Assembly (NCBI RefSeq): GCF_033042135.1
Contig: NZ_WBXM01000011.1
Coordinates: forward strand, 62,001-126,000
DNA from: Haloechinothrix sp033042135
Lineage (GTDB): Bacteria; Actinomycetota; Actinomycetes; Mycobacteriales; Pseudonocardiaceae
DNA length: 64,000 bases
Direction: 5' to 3'
In this document: one piece after another, positions 17,937 through 24,916 of the stretch
Layout of the letters: the number at the start of each line of letters is the position of its first letter
How positions within the stretch are numbered: position 1 is the stretch's first letter
Notes under the pieces: generated by a model
The model's database searches: none
Told to the model about the DNA's origin: nothing
The model's input: only the letters and a program-made list of their open reading frames with translations
Made by a program: the position numbers and the translations under genes

Positions 17937-18289
17937 GACTGCTGATCCCCGCAGTAGTCCATGGTCCACTCCTCGATTCCTTCACGATTGCCGTCGGCAC
18001 TGCCGGTTGTGGTCTTGTCCCACGACTCGATCATGGTCACCAGTGGGGTTTCGCTGCCATCCGTGGCAACGGCGACCTGAAGGCGGGAACTGTACTCGTA
18101 CGACACCGGTGTCATGGCGTTCACCGGACATGACGCGTCGAAGAAGCGCAGCCCGAAAGGCGTCGCGGCGTCAGCCGGGACGGTCTCGCTCGGTGGGAAG
18201 TCGAATATCGGTCGCGCGAGCGGGAACTGCTGGCCAACCGGCGCCAGGACACCGGAATGGTGCTGGTGAACGGTGGGGGTGACGGACAT
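17933..18289 (-). CDS. Graspetide precursor peptide (GRASP-target RiPP)
   Basis: 118 aa. The leader carries the family motif TPFGLRFFD (residues 43-51) and a second conserved segment LQVAVATDGSETPLV (70-84). The predicted core begins near Thr93: TTTGSADGNREGIEEW. Three Thr (93-95) face Glu103, 106, 107 across a loop with an Asp-Gly pair (Asp99-Gly100), as expected for nested Thr-Glu ester crosslinks around an aspartimide. A Cys at 113 in the tail is unusual. The start codon has a strong AAGGAG site at 18295-18300. First gene of the three-gene operon. Crosslink positions are inferred. Confidence 0.88.
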   Translation of the reverse strand: MSVTPTVHQHHSGVLAPVGQQFPLARPIFDFPPSETVPADAATPFGLRFFDASCPVNAMTPVSYEYSSRLQVAVATDGSETPLVTMIESWDKTTTGSADGNREGIEEWTMDYCGDQQS

Positions 18290-18431
18290 GGTGTCTCCTT
18301 ACGCGGTCGTAGGTACGGTTCGATCGGTGGTGGCTTCCGGTCCGTAGGCGGATCTCATCCGCCCCGCATCCCTCCTTTCTGCGCTATGGCGAATCCCGGG
18401 ACCCCGAACGCGGCCGACGATCACCGGCGAC

Positions 18432-19034
18432 TCATGACCGGCCCATTCGCTCGGCGAGGGTGGTGGTGGCGGTGGTGTAGATGTGCTCGGCAGGGCCGGG
18501 CTGCCATCCGGTCTGGTTCGGGTGGATGTGCCAGGTGAGGGTGCCGGCCAGGGTGCGGGTCGGCGGCAGGGGGATCAGCTCGCCAGGCTGGGCCACGGCC
18601 AGGTCCGGGATCCCGGCCGGAGGTGCGATGCCCGGTGTGATCACCAGCGCCGCGCCGTGGGGGCCGAGCATGACCGGGCACACGGGGCCACGGTCGCTGG
18701 CGTGGGTGAGGGTGGCGGTGGCCAGCCAGACCGGCAGGTACAGCACCGTAAGCTGCTCCCCGGCACGCGCCAGGATGCTGTAGGGGGCCAGCGACCACCA
18801 GTGCCACACCCGGCGCGGATCACGCAAGGTGCGCGCCCCGCGCAGCACCGGCACCAGGCCGGGAGCCGGATCGCCGGTATGGCCCCGCAGGTAGCGCAGC
18901 CCGTCACAGGCCGCGCCCGGGATCACCCCCCAACCGTGGGCGGCGTAGTCCACCGCCGCCTCCCGCAGCCGGGCATGCTCCGGGCTCCACACACACCGCG
19001 CCCGCAACTCCGCATCAGGCAGTGGCGCGCTCAT
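18432..19034 (-). CDS. Prim-pol N-terminal-like small protein
   Basis: 200 aa. Residues about 22-40 (REAAVDYAAHGWGVIPGAA) match the N-terminal helix-strand of bifunctional primase/polymerase domains. The rest lacks recognisable catalytic acids, so polymerase activity is doubtful. Short proteins of this kind are often annotated as bifunctional DNA primase/polymerase in actinomycetes. The ATG at 19034 overlaps the stop of the upstream gene by 4 nt (ATGA), so the two are coupled; a GTG at 19040 is an alternative. Function unknown. Confidence 0.65.
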   Translation of the reverse strand: MSAPLPDAELRARCVWSPEHARLREAAVDYAAHGWGVIPGAACDGLRYLRGHTGDPAPGLVPVLRGARTLRDPRRVWHWWSLAPYSILARAGEQLTVLYLPVWLATATLTHASDRGPVCPVMLGPHGAALVITPGIAPPAGIPDLAVAQPGELIPLPPTRTLAGTLTWHIHPNQTGWQPGPAEHIYTTATTTLAERMGRS

Positions 19035-19510
19035 CGCCACTCACCCCCTCCCGCCGCCGAACCAGGGTGGTGGGACGCGGCGAGCCCGACCGCAGGAAGG
19101 GGAGCCGGGACAGATCGAGCCCGCCGCGAGTCTGTGGGTCTCGGCACCAGGTCACCGTTAGACAGGACGCTCCGGCAGGCCGAGCATGCCGGGCAAGGGG
19201 CGGCCATCATCGGCGCGGCGGCAAATCGCGCACCACACACTGCGCTATACGTTCCGGTTCCGTGCTGCAACCCGGCAGCCATATCCGATCGTGCGGCGGC
19301 GTGATCCGTCACGGCATCTACGGAGGTTACCCAGATGATGCGCTCGCGTCGCGGCGCCGACCGCCCGAGCGGAGGGCGTTCTCCGGTACAGATACGGCAC
19401 CCGCTGTGCCCTTCGGCCCGTATTCCCCGTACCTGCTCGACGATGAGCAGCAGCAAGGCGAGCCCAGCGCCCACCATGAAGATGATCAGTATAGCACTGC
19501 TGGTCTGCAC
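19031..19510 (-). CDS. Small membrane protein with cysteine-rich C-terminal half
   Basis: 159 aa from a GTG preceded by GGAGGG. The N-terminus holds one transmembrane helix (SAILIIFMVGAGLALLLLIV, about 5-24). The C-terminal half has CRICTGE, YSAVCGARF and PCPACSACR, spaced like a zinc-binding module. Similar small proteins with VCGARF...CPAC patterns occur in Pseudonocardiaceae without known function. It is translationally coupled to the prim-pol-like gene and divergent from the HTH gene across a region with overlapping palindromes. Confidence 0.6.
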   Translation of the reverse strand: MQTSSAILIIFMVGAGLALLLLIVEQVRGIRAEGHSGCRICTGERPPLGRSAPRRERIIWVTSVDAVTDHAAARSDMAAGLQHGTGTYSAVCGARFAAAPMMAAPCPACSACRSVLSNGDLVPRPTDSRRARSVPAPLPAVGLAASHHPGSAAGGGEWR

Positions 19511-19594
19511 GTTCCCTCCGCATGACGCTTCCTGCCAACCACCACGAAATCGCAGGCCAGGCCATGGGAACACCCAGCACGGCAGTGATCTTGT

Positions 19595-19622
19595 GGGACA
19601 CTATGTCCCTGTGCGACAGGGA
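19595..19622. promoter_or_regulatory. Overlapping palindromic operator upstream of HTH gene
   Basis: GGGACA-CTA-TGTCCC (19595-19609) overlaps TCCCTGT-GCG-ACAGGGA (19606-19622). Both palindromes have 3-nt centres and share the TCCC segment. The array lies about 65 nt before the HTH gene and about 85 nt from the start of the divergent gene, so it could control both. Binding by the HTH protein itself is inference. Confidence 0.55.
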
Positions 19623-19685
19623 ATCGTCGTGTATCTGCGTATGTGCGCTACAGTGCATGCCCGCTGAAAGAGGGGAGAGGATGGT

Positions 19686-20723
19686 ATGCCCACAGCGGTG
19701 CGAAGCGTCAAACAGGAGCAGCGCGAGCTGGCGACGCACCTGCGTGAGAAACACAAGACCTGGCCCGAAGTGGCACGTGCCTTCGCGGAGAATTACGGGA
19801 TGAATATGCGGGTGGCGCTGCGTGCCGTACGGGATTGGAGCCAGCGCGACGCCGCTGAACAGTGGAACAGACGGTGGCCGTCGGACCCGAAGACGTTCAA
19901 GAACTTCTCGTACTGGGAACTGTGGCCCGCCCGAACCGGACACGCTCCTTCGCTGGAGGTCCTCGCGCGCTTGGCCGAGCTGTACGAATGCAGCATCTCC
20001 GACCTGGTCAGCGACTGCGCCGACTTCCGCTCCCACGATCCTATCCATCGCGAGACACAGGGATTGGCGCACGTGTCGAGTGTGATTCAACCGGACGGGG
20101 AAACTGGCGAAGTGGAGGAACTTGTCACCCGAGTGGATCGCACCGATGTGCACGAGTTGGCACGAACGGCGGTATCTTGGGTGAGCCGTGTCGGTACGGG
20201 GCTAAGCCGGAGAGCGTTACTTCTCAAACTCAGTGCCGCGCTGTCGATCGCGGCGGCTGCACCGGCGCTCGCTGATGAAACTGATCCGAATGCGACGCCG
20301 CACACCGAGTCGGTCGACGGTGACCTGTCCGGGATCTGGCACAGCCGCTATGTATTCACCAGCACGGGCAGGGGGATGGACCTGACAGGTGAACACTACG
20401 TGGCACTCCGACATGTCGACGGCCGATTGTTCGGCGAGAGCGTGCCTGCGAACAACGGCTCCCGGCTGCGCCTGGATCTGGTGATCAACGGATCGGTTTG
20501 CACCGGGACATGGTCCGAACGAACGTCACCGACGGGATACTATCGCGGTTCCGTCTATCACGGCGCGCTGCAGCTGGTCATGGACCCCATGGGAAAGACC
20601 ATGAAAGGGAAGTGGGTCGGGTTCGACAGGGAATCCAACGTCGACAGCAATACATGGGACATGAACTGGGTGCGGGACGATACCGGTAGATCGGCCCAGC
20701 GCGAGTACTACTTCAAAGCCTGA
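19686..20723 (+). CDS. HTH regulator with internal Tat-like segment and lipocalin-like C-terminal domain
   Basis: 345 aa. Residues about 12-110 form an XRE-like DNA-binding region (WPEVARAFAENYGMNM, SLEVLARLAELYECSISDLV). A twin-arginine hydrophobic segment (about 173-197: LSRRALLLKLSAALS then APALADE) looks like an internal signal or anchor sequence. Residues about 215-345 form a beta-rich domain (GIWHSRYVFTSTGR, GTWSERTSPTGYYRG, MKGKWVGF) found in other actinobacterial HTH proteins. The ATG at 19686 has a purine-rich GGGGAGAGG site. Whether the middle segment enters the membrane is untested. Confidence 0.65.
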   Translation: MPTAVRSVKQEQRELATHLREKHKTWPEVARAFAENYGMNMRVALRAVRDWSQRDAAEQWNRRWPSDPKTFKNFSYWELWPARTGHAPSLEVLARLAELYECSISDLVSDCADFRSHDPIHRETQGLAHVSSVIQPDGETGEVEELVTRVDRTDVHELARTAVSWVSRVGTGLSRRALLLKLSAALSIAAAAPALADETDPNATPHTESVDGDLSGIWHSRYVFTSTGRGMDLTGEHYVALRHVDGRLFGESVPANNGSRLRLDLVINGSVCTGTWSERTSPTGYYRGSVYHGALQLVMDPMGKTMKGKWVGFDRESNVDSNTWDMNWVRDDTGRSAQREYYFKA

Positions 20724-20787
20724 TGTCTCGCTTGCGCCGATTTCCGGGCCAGCCGAGCCGAACCGCCCGCAGCCGGTCACGTGGGAT

Positions 20788-20838
20788 GGCGCTGAACGTG
20801 ACGTTCAGTGCCGTAGATGGAGTGAACGGCACGTTCAC
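20788..20838. repeat. Pair of palindromes with GAACGTGACGTTC-type core
   Basis: CTGAACGT-G-ACGTTCAG (20792-20808) is followed by GTGAACG-GCA-CGTTCAC (20822-20838). A 23-nt block ending at 20808 is identical to sequence at 25624-25646, so this is a dispersed element. It lies 65-115 nt downstream of the HTH gene and could terminate its transcript. Confidence 0.65.
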
Positions 20839-20940
20839 CCGTGTTGACGCCCGTGTTGATGAGAGACTGGCGACGCGAGCACAGGTACCTGCCGTGCGTG
20901 GGTGCCGGTACGAGCTGCGACATGGGAGGACGGGCGAGTG

Positions 20941-21411
20941 ATGAGTGCGGCAACGCCGCTCGATGATCACCACTGGATGCGCGAGGCGATCGCACTATCC
21001 CGGCTGTGTCCCCCCAGCGAGGAGGCCTACTCCGTCGGTGCCATCGTCGTCAGCGCCGAGGGGCACGAGATCGCCCAGGGCTACTCCCGCGAGAGCGATC
21101 CCAAGGTCCACGCCGAAGAATCCGCCCTATCCAAGATCCCGAGCGACCACCCCGGGCTACGCTCAGCCACCATATACAGCACCCTGGAACCGTGTTCGCA
21201 GCGCGCATCCCGACCCCGCCCCTGCACCCAACTCATCCTCGACGCCCGCATCCCTCGCGTCGTCATCGCGTGGCGCGAACCCAGCCTGTTCGTCGCGGAC
21301 TGCCAGGGAACCGAGCTCCTGCGCCAAGCCGGAGTCGACGTCGTCGAACTCACCGAGCACGCCAAGGACGCCAAGGCAGTCAACGCGCACCTACCGATCA
21401 GCGACCCCTGA
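20941..21411 (+). CDS. RibD/dCMP-deaminase-like zinc deaminase
   Basis: 156 aa. Zinc and catalytic motif VHAEESAL (HAE) is followed by STLEPCSQRASRPRPC, a PCxxC-type motif with a longer than usual insertion between the two cysteines. The fold matches the CDA/RibD deaminase superfamily. There is no reductase domain, so it is not a full riboflavin RibD. The substrate cannot be told from sequence; a pyrimidine or pyrimidine-like nucleotide is most likely. The ATG at 20941 follows GGGAGGA. Confidence 0.8.
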   Translation: MSAATPLDDHHWMREAIALSRLCPPSEEAYSVGAIVVSAEGHEIAQGYSRESDPKVHAEESALSKIPSDHPGLRSATIYSTLEPCSQRASRPRPCTQLILDARIPRVVIAWREPSLFVADCQGTELLRQAGVDVVELTEHAKDAKAVNAHLPISDP

Positions 21412-21508
21412 GAAGCGTTCCGTAACGCCGACAGCCGTAGGACGAGCAGGTAACGAGGTTCTGGCCGCTGAAGGTGTACGCCCCGGCACTGCGACTACGG
21501 TCCCGCCG

Positions 21509-22336
21509 CTATGACGCGGAGGCCAGGCACGGTTCGTGCCCTTGGCCACACGGGCCGTACCACCGCCCACGTTCGCACAGCACTTCGCGGAGCAGGTCAG
21601 GGCGGTCGGTGACGATGCCGTCGACGCCCCTGTCGAGCAGGGTCCGCATCCGCGTGGCGTCGTTGATCGTCCACACGTGGACCTCGGTGCCGAGGCGGTG
21701 GGCCGCGCGGACGAACCGATCGTCGACCAGCTCGAACCAGCCGTAACCCGGCGGCACCTGAGCCATCAGCCCCGTGAGCATCCCGCTGAGGCCGACTCGC
21801 GGGACACGCGCGTGAAGCCAGAGCGTGTGCACCGAGCAGGGCGACATGGCCGTCGCGAGCTTCGCCGGGCTGACACGACGCCGCAGCCGCGCCAGACGCC
21901 GCGTGGAAAACGACGCAGCAGCGACGCGATCGAGCGAGCCTGTTCGTTCGATGACACGAAGGAACGGGTCGAGCGCGGCGTCGATCTTGATATCGATGTT
22001 GAAGCGCGCCTCGGGCAGCTCCTCCAGCACATCCTCGAGACGGCTGATCGGTTCGGTGCCGCCGATGCGGGCGCGCCGCACTTCCGACCACGGCAGGTCG
22101 CTGACGCGGCCCGTACGGTCGGTGGTGCGATCCAGGTCGCGGTCATGATGAACCACAACGACACCGTCCGAGGTGACCTGGACATCGGTCTCCATGTAGC
22201 GGTAGCCCTCCAGCGCTGCCCGCCGGAACGAGGCGAGGGAGTTCTCCAACCCGGCGAGGTCACCGATGTGCCAACCACGGTGAGCGAAAGCGCGGGGGCC
22301 GGGCGCCGCGAGGTAAGGATGGTGATCTGGCGTCAC
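21509..22336 (-). CDS. Glycerophosphodiester phosphodiesterase
   Basis: 275 aa. GDPD signatures: AFAHRGWHIGDLAGLENSLASF with the first catalytic His and Glu, METDVQVTSDGVVVVHHDRDLDRTTDRTG with metal ligands and the second His, and FNIDIKID. The C-terminal VWTINDATRMRTLLDRGVDGIVTDRPDLL is typical of the TIM barrel. It is cytoplasmic because no signal peptide is present, and releases sn-glycerol 3-phosphate from deacylated phospholipids. Divergent from the zinc-finger-like gene with 66 nt between starts. Confidence 0.92.
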   Translation of the reverse strand: MTPDHHPYLAAPGPRAFAHRGWHIGDLAGLENSLASFRRAALEGYRYMETDVQVTSDGVVVVHHDRDLDRTTDRTGRVSDLPWSEVRRARIGGTEPISRLEDVLEELPEARFNIDIKIDAALDPFLRVIERTGSLDRVAAASFSTRRLARLRRRVSPAKLATAMSPCSVHTLWLHARVPRVGLSGMLTGLMAQVPPGYGWFELVDDRFVRAAHRLGTEVHVWTINDATRMRTLLDRGVDGIVTDRPDLLREVLCERGRWYGPCGQGHEPCLASAS

Positions 22337-22402
22337 CCTGTCAGTATGCCTGCACGGCGTGGCCTCCGGGTGACAGTCGGGTAGCGGGTTAGGGTTCCTT
22401 TC

Positions 22403-22813
22403 GTGGAGACGATCACCGACACGGATACGACGACGGCACCGCCGAGATCAGAAACGTCACGTGACGTTTCTGATCTCGGGCGACGGAGCTTGCGAGAAGC
22501 GCGGTATTGCGGCTGGTGTGGGGCACTGCTTGCCTCTTCGGGCGGCATCGGACGCAAGCGCCGCTATTGCGGGCAGGCGTGCCGGCAGCGCGCCTACGAA
22601 CGGCGTATGGCGGTGCAACGCGGCGGGCTACCCGAGGATGCCGTTGTGTTGTCGCAGGACGAGATCGCCGCGCTGCAAGACCGGTTGTTCCAGCTCCGGT
22701 GCGCGGCGGAGGACATCGCGACCGCAGCGGCAGACGAGGTGTCACCCGACGAGCTCCGCCAGCTCGCCACCGAGCTGGCACGGACCGCACGAGGCCTCGA
22801 ACAGCTCCGGTAA
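22403..22813 (+). CDS. Small zinc-finger-like protein
   Basis: 136 aa from a GTG start. A treble-clef-like cysteine pattern occupies residues about 36-66 (RYCGWCGALL, then RRYCGQACRQRAYERR), followed by a helical tail (DEIAALQDRLFQLRCAAED, DELRQLATELARTARGLEQL). The CRQRAYxxR motif is typical of small actinobacterial nucleic-acid-associated proteins of unknown role. The start of the reading frame contains a 38-bp perfect DNA palindrome. The larger protein at 26820-28007 has a similar zinc-finger-then-helix order, so they may be related. Confidence 0.6.
   Translation: METITDTDTTTAPPRSETSRDVSDLGRRSLREARYCGWCGALLASSGGIGRKRRYCGQACRQRAYERRMAVQRGGLPEDAVVLSQDEIAALQDRLFQLRCAAEDIATAAADEVSPDELRQLATELARTARGLEQLR
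22442..22479. repeat. 38-bp perfect palindrome inside the zinc-finger gene
   Basis: The arm CCGAGATCAGAAACGTCAC is followed immediately by its exact reverse complement with no spacer. It encodes residues RSETSRDVSDLG near the N-terminus. The central AAACGTCACGTGACGTTT resembles the core of the palindrome at 22864-22908. A hairpin this strong near a start codon could affect translation. Confidence 0.75.
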
Positions 22814-23275
22814 CTCGAATAGCCACGAGAAAGGGGCTCCGGGGCTCGAAAACCCGATGTTTCTCCCTCGCGTTCGAAACGTCACAGTGACGTTTCGAAC
22901 GCGAGGGAAGGGGAGACAAGACACAGGGGCTCGTATCGTGATCTCGAAGCAACGGCCGGGACTCGGGCCAGCGGACATCGACGAACCTGCGTCCCGTGCG
23001 ACGTTCGAAACGTCAGGGACCGCACCAGCCATTTCCCGACGCCGGGCTGCCGACAGCAGCCACCAGATCTCCGCGACGACGAACCGCGCGCAGCCCGACG
23101 CGTGGCGTCGACGCGAACCTCTCCCGCTTTCCCGGCACTCACACCCCATGCGCCGATAATGTACGTTATGTTAAGTTATGTCTTGCCGGGGTCAGCAGAC
23201 GACGGTGGCAGGACTTCCCCGCATCCGGATCCGCGCCGCTGTGCGGCGACGATGACCAGCCTCTACACTGCTGGG
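22814..23275. other. Intergenic region with large palindrome and AT-rich tract
   Basis: 462 nt without a supported gene. It contains the 22-bp-stem palindrome at 22864-22908, a further copy of its half-site (CGTTCGAAACGTCA at 23002-23015), and an AT-rich patch with ATGTACGTTAT at 23159-23169 upstream of the AlkD-like gene. Confidence 0.6.
22864..22908. repeat. 45-nt palindrome (22-bp stem, 1-nt centre)
   Basis: Left arm TCCCTCGCGTTCGAAACGTC plus AC, centre A, then the exact reverse complement. It begins 50 nt after the stop of the zinc-finger gene, in a terminator-like position. It shares an AAACGTCAC core with the palindrome inside that gene. Confidence 0.75.
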
Positions 23276-23977
23276 ATGCCCGTGCCCGATCGCTCCGCCG
23301 CAGGCGTTGTCGCCGCGTTGGAATCGTTGCGCTCCGAGGCCGAACTGGCGAAGGTACGCAAGCGCCTCGCGGCCGATGAGCCAGCGATCGGCATGCGGAT
23401 GCGCGATCTGTTCGATGTGGCCAAGACACACACCGACCTTCCGCTGACCGAAGTGGAGCGCCTGCTCGACCATCCTGCGTACGAGCCGCGCATGGCAGCG
23501 ATGTGCGTGCTCGACTTCCAGGCGCGTCGCCGTCTTGCCGACGACCAACGTGAGCAGCTGTACGTGCTCTACTGTGGCCGGCACGACCGGATCACGACCT
23601 GGGACATGGTCGACAGGGCAGCACCTCGCGTCGTGGGCGGCTACCTGGCCGGCCGGTCCCCTGCCCCGCTGTACGAGCTAGCCGAAGCGGCCGAACCGCT
23701 GCGGCGGCGTACCGCGACGACTGCGACGCTGTACTTCGTGAAGTCCGGTACCGATGACGATCTCGCCGCGGGATTCGCCATCGCGGGCATGCTGGCGGGC
23801 GACTCGGAGCCTGCCGTGCACAACGCGGTCGGGATCTTCCTGAAGCACGCCGGCACACGGGACCCGGCCGCCTTACGGCGGTTCCTTGCCGATCACGCTG
23901 GGGCGATGCCGCGTCGCGCCGTTCGGCTGGCCGTCGAGAAGCTCGACCCTGCCGAACGCGCCCACTACCTGACCTGA
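23276..23977 (+). CDS. DNA alkylation repair protein (AlkD-like HEAT repeats)
   Basis: 233 aa from MPVPDRSA; an in-frame ATG at 23252 is an alternative. The protein is all-helical and repetitive: GVVAALESLRSEAELAKVRK, MRMRDLFDVAKTHTDLPL, EVERLLDHPAYEPRMAAMC, then ITTWDMVDRAAPRVVGGYL. This matches AlkD-type HEAT-repeat DNA glycosylases, which excise positively charged alkylated bases. The segment around DRITTWDMVD corresponds to the region containing the AlkD active-site Asp/Trp. It is followed by a tyrosine-recombinase remnant. Confidence 0.8.
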   Translation: MPVPDRSAAGVVAALESLRSEAELAKVRKRLAADEPAIGMRMRDLFDVAKTHTDLPLTEVERLLDHPAYEPRMAAMCVLDFQARRRLADDQREQLYVLYCGRHDRITTWDMVDRAAPRVVGGYLAGRSPAPLYELAEAAEPLRRRTATTATLYFVKSGTDDDLAAGFAIAGMLAGDSEPAVHNAVGIFLKHAGTRDPAALRRFLADHAGAMPRRAVRLAVEKLDPAERAHYLT

Positions 23978-23982
23978 GCCCG

Positions 23983-24041
23983 GCCTGCGTACCTCGGTGG
24001 CCAGCCCGGCACGCAGCGGGCAGGTGTCTCGGTGCGCGTCG
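23983..24041 (-). pseudogene. Internally deleted tyrosine recombinase fragment
   Basis: On the minus strand it reads HRDTCP fused to LRAGLATEVRRP. The intact recombinase at 25674-26735 has HRDTCPVRAW and, about 60 residues later, HSLRAGLATEARRHG. At DNA level 23983-24017 matches about 25800-25835 and 24018-24041 matches about 26009-26033, so an internal segment of roughly 175 bp is missing. Flanking parts of the gene are not recognisable. Confidence 0.75.
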
Positions 24042-24236
24042 GACGGCGCTGGCGAACCGCCCGAGCACCCTAAAGCCCCTCCATAGTGCCCCAACTTCAC
24101 CAACCACACCACCAAACCCCAGGTCAGCAACCCATGGATCCATCACAGGACGATCCGTGAGCCAAGGAGGAGAAAGTGAGAAGAAAGCGGGCCGCACCAT
24201 AGTAGGCGGGGTGTTGGCAAGGAAGCTACCACACGT

Positions 24237-24257
24237 CGCAGATGTACGTTATCTGCG
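24237..24257. promoter_or_regulatory. Inverted repeat upstream of secreted protein gene
   Basis: CGCAGAT-GTACGTT-ATCTGCG is a 7-bp perfect inverted repeat with a 7-nt centre, 75 nt before the start codon. It contains ATGTACGTTAT, an 11-mer also present at 23159-23169. An operator is possible. Confidence 0.4.
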
Positions 24258-24331
24258 CAGTTCCGCGACCTGTACCTAATGATCAACACATCCATGTCTG
24301 CGATGTAAGAAAACGCCAAGGAGGACTTGTG

Positions 24332-24820
24332 ATGCGGATCAAGGAATTGCTCACATCGACGATGGTCGGCGTCATGGTGGTGGGAACGGCGGTGACGGCA
24401 GGGACGGCCTCGGCTGCGGAGTCCACGTCAGATACCGCATCCGTCACCCAGTCGGCCTCGGCAGAGGTCCCACACCTACAGACCTCGCGTTCCGACGACG
24501 CGGATGCCGACGCGCAGCAATGTCCCGGCGGCGGCTCGGTATGGGCGCCGCCCGGCTACCGTTGGGGCCGGGCCCAATCCAGCTGCGCAGTTCTTGGTAG
24601 TCCGGGTCACGAGGTAACCTACACCTGGTGGACCCGAGGCGATGTGGATGCATGTGTCGGGGTGCGCTACTACAGCAACGGCGAGGATAGGTGGTGGGGA
24701 ACCGGTTGCGGGTCCTTCCGTCGTGTGTCTGTCCCCTGGGGCAACAACGCCGATTACCCAGCGATACGCGCCACCAGCGGCGCTGGCGTCCTCGGAGTCA
24801 TCGTTGATTTCGCGCACTGA
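24332..24820 (+). CDS. Small secreted protein, hypothetical
   Basis: 162 aa. The signal peptide (MRIKELLTSTMVGVMVVGTA...) ends at an AxA-type site (GTASAAES, about 25-31). It is followed by a Ser/Thr/Asp-rich linker and a C-terminal domain with four cysteines (QQCPGG, SSCAVL, DACVGV, GTGCGSF) and many Trp/Tyr/Gly residues (TYTWWTRGDVDACVG). No family was recognised. The ATG at 24332 follows AAGGAGG with good spacing. Base composition is somewhat lower in GC than core genes nearby. Confidence 0.7.
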   Translation: MRIKELLTSTMVGVMVVGTAVTAGTASAAESTSDTASVTQSASAEVPHLQTSRSDDADADAQQCPGGGSVWAPPGYRWGRAQSSCAVLGSPGHEVTYTWWTRGDVDACVGVRYYSNGEDRWWGTGCGSFRRVSVPWGNNADYPAIRATSGAGVLGVIVDFAH

Positions 24821-24916
24821 CGCTGTGCAGCCTTCACACACGTCCTCTGAATGACACCCGAGCTTTCAGTCGTCACTTGGCATGTGTTTTCGCTGGAATG
24901 TCGAGAGGGGACACGA

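Larger units (their letters stand above)
23978..24331. other. Intergenic region: recombinase remnant, mini-ORF and inverted repeat
   Basis: 354 nt with no full gene. It starts with an internally deleted tyrosine-recombinase fragment (23983-24041). It also holds a strong AAGGAGG site (24164-24170) before an 8-codon GTG frame (24176-24202). The inverted repeat CGCAGAT/ATCTGCG (24237-24257) follows, and the ribosome-binding site of the next gene lies near 24318-24324. Confidence 0.6.

Noticed and set aside
18432..19034. Functional replication primase of a plasmid-like element
   Set aside because: Only the N-terminal prim-pol-like segment is recognisable in 200 residues and no helicase or replication origin accompanies it.
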